NCBI GenBank assembly: GCA_947846985.1
Contig: CANTUZ010000021.1
Coordinates: forward strand, 1,294,711 to 1,358,710
Length of the DNA: 64,000 bases
Direction of reading: 5' to 3'
DNA from: Fratercula arctica
Taxonomy: Eukaryota > Chordata > Aves > Charadriiformes > Alcidae
Below, one piece after another: positions 62,047 through 64,000 of the stretch. The position numbers and the translations under genes are program-made. Within the stretch, counting starts at the first letter, position 1; each line of letters begins with the position of its first letter. The notes beneath the pieces are model-generated. The model did not search any database. It was not told the origin of the DNA and saw only the letters and a list, made by a program, of their open reading frames with translations.

Positions 62047-64000
62047 AACTTCCGCAACAGGTCCAAGTTGGGTTTGGAGGACAGGGGTACAGCAGAGCTT
62101 CGTAGACCTGCTCCCAGCGTGCAGCCTGACAGTTCCTGCTGCAAGAGTCAAACACAACGCTGCTCACCAGGGTCACTTGGAGTTTGGTGAACAGACAGTT
62201 CTTAAGAGAAGCCCTAGCGGTCAAAGTGACATGAACAGCCTGCTCTTTTAAGAAACAAGACAGCGGATTCATAACCCCTTGCTGGGATGCAGCCGTCAGC
62301 AGGTGACACTGACCCAGATAACATTACTAGGCTACAGAAGTGTTCTTTCTTCTTCAAACAGCTTTATGGCAAAGCTGCAGACAGAACTTACTAAGCCATT
62401 GGAAACCATTTCTACTCTGAGTTCTTGCCTGCAGTGACCTTGTGCAAGTCCTGTTGCCTGATCTGCACAATGCATGAATCCCAACCTGCAGCAGTGTGTC
62501 TGCTCAAACCCCCCTTAGTTAACTTTGTCAACATCAGCCCAAAGAGGACATAAAAAGAAACGAGACCATCAAGAACACTTTCCACCACCTAGGAGCATCC
62601 TAGCTGCCCTCAAATTGTGACATCTGGGTGTGAAGAATGGATGGTTCATGCCCAGAAATTACTGGCCAGTGGACAACTGAGAAGTGCAGCTTTGATAAAA
62701 GCAAGAGGACAGAGTGGTGTCTCTGCCACTTGCTTCCCAAAGCTGTGCTTCCCCTCTCTTCCCACTGAGTCCTGGTCCCTGTTTAAATGAGAATGCTCCA
62801 TGCAATGGCATGGGATCCCCATGGAATCCTCCTGGGACATGGTACTCCCTCTCCGATGCTGGACAAGCCAGGAGGTCAGTGGGCCAGGTGGCTTGGGATC
62901 AATCGTGTAGAGCAGAGCTAATTCCTTTGTTGCTTCACCTATGACGCTTGTTCCTAACAATTTTAACTCACTGGGATGTTTTTTCATTGAGTGCTCAACA
63001 TTGAGACTCGTGGGAAGATTTCAGCTCCCAAAAGATTAAAAGCAACATGTAAACAATGGTCTGCCCAATATTAATTTCACTGGTATTTAGGAGGTAAAAA
63101 AAAAAAATAAGGCCAATTAACCCAATTTGCAGTATTATGTCTGTCATAAGCACTTTAATTCAGTTCAAGTCAACTTGAGCCAGAAGAAGGATAAAAAGGA
63201 ATAAGCCCATAAAAAGCCCTGTAGCTAGCCAAAGGGAAGCTGTTAGTGGCCTCCAAACAGCCAGTTAAAGGCTAGATCTGCTCTGAGACAGTTCTTTTCC
63301 ATCTTTTTATGAAGCAGAAATCAAAAATAGTTGTAAAAAGCAAAGGGCAACAAGGTCAAGATAAAGAGAGTGTGAGTACACACTCATCATTGCAAAGTAA
63401 TTATTCAAAGCGTATGTAAATGAAGGGATGAGCTGCCTGACTTCAGCAGATCCACACTCAGGAGCTGGAGCACGCGGGTGAGATCTCAGTGCTTGTCAAG
63501 AGAACTCAGTCACATTGAAAGCTTGCCCAATTCAGCCTCTGGATCAGTCCATCTAAACAACACAAAGCAGCACCTTCACCCATTACATTGCCAGTGAATT
63601 TTGATCTGAGCTTAAGGATTTACGTATTCTTTTCAGCCCAACCAGACCATCTTCACACCAGCATCCTGCTTGATGGTTTATAGCCATTACCAAAACTGAG
63701 TAAATACAGCGGCTTTGTTATCTCAGGGGTCCTCCAGATTTTCTCACAGTAGAAATGCTCCAACCGCTGCTGCAAGATTAACCAGAGAGCACCCTGGATC
63801 CGGCAAACACACTGCCAAATCCTGTGATACAGCTCAACACCCGGACATGGGATGCTACACCCCTCTGTGTACCTGTTGGCCAGGTCAGGGACTGCCTCAC
63901 TGCCATTCCCAAGGCTGCTTTTTAAAACACAACCAAAGAAAAAAACAAAACAGGCTGTTTCTGTTCTGTCCAACTTCAAGTCAACTAGAAAAACATGACT
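62047..64000. other. Unique sequence to the window edge, no recognised gene
   Basis: This could be the 3' UTR of the candidate exon that ends at 62046. An ATTAAA lies near 63035 and an A run near 63097-63106. A 108-codon minus-strand frame at 63653-63979 has no recognised domain. Confidence 0.35.

Noticed and set aside
24167..64000. Expected WNT9B gene upstream of GOSR2
   Set aside because: Synteny in human predicts it on the same strand, but I could not find the conserved Wnt exons (for example the CKCHGVSGSC motif or the cysteine-rich C-terminus) on either strand.

Overview
The window is nuclear DNA from a bird. It contains many copies of the CR1 (chicken repeat 1) LINE, most of them 5'-truncated and ending in the typical ATTCTRTGATTCT tail. 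Its one clearly recognisable gene encodes a protein that reads as the avian form of a vertebrate Golgi SNARE. Introns are short (about 1.1-2.9 kb), the promoter is CpG-rich, and all splice sites are GT-AG. A non-avian sauropsid cannot be fully excluded, but intron size and CR1 type favour a bird. I cannot name the species.

Layout. Positions 1-600 are AT-rich with a plus-strand AATAAA and a GT-rich downstream stretch, and may be the 3' end of a gene whose body lies left of the window. In human, RPRML is the convergent neighbour of GOSR2, but no RPRML coding sequence is present here. Positions 600-6,700 are intergenic with CR1 copies. From about 6.75 kb to 24.3 kb on the minus strand lies GOSR2 (membrin): a candidate long 3' UTR with a duplicated polyadenylation-site block (6.7 and 8.1 kb), six coding exons between 11,141 and 24,166, and a CpG-island promoter at about 23.8-24.5 kb. 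The exons join into an intact 212-codon frame with every junction in phase.

From 24.5 to 64 kb I recognise no known gene. The human neighbour upstream of GOSR2 is WNT9B on the same strand, and none of its conserved exons is visible. The region holds more CR1 copies, a TG-rich satellite, blocks that could be regulatory (a GATA-site trio near 30.5 kb and a TCF/homeodomain-site block near 35.3 kb) and a few coding-like islands. The most interesting pair is a 46.8 kb plus-strand ORF that starts with a strong signal peptide and runs into a possible splice donor, and a 61.8 kb open segment behind a very good splice acceptor. Their phases match, so they could be the two ends of an unrecognised small secreted-protein gene of about 100 residues. 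This is a hypothesis only.

GOSR2 acts in ER-to-Golgi and intra-Golgi vesicle fusion. Its proximal promoter carries an exact match to the TGACGTGG core bound by ATF6/XBP1-type factors, next to ETS- and E2F-like sites, which fits a housekeeping secretory gene that can respond to secretory load.
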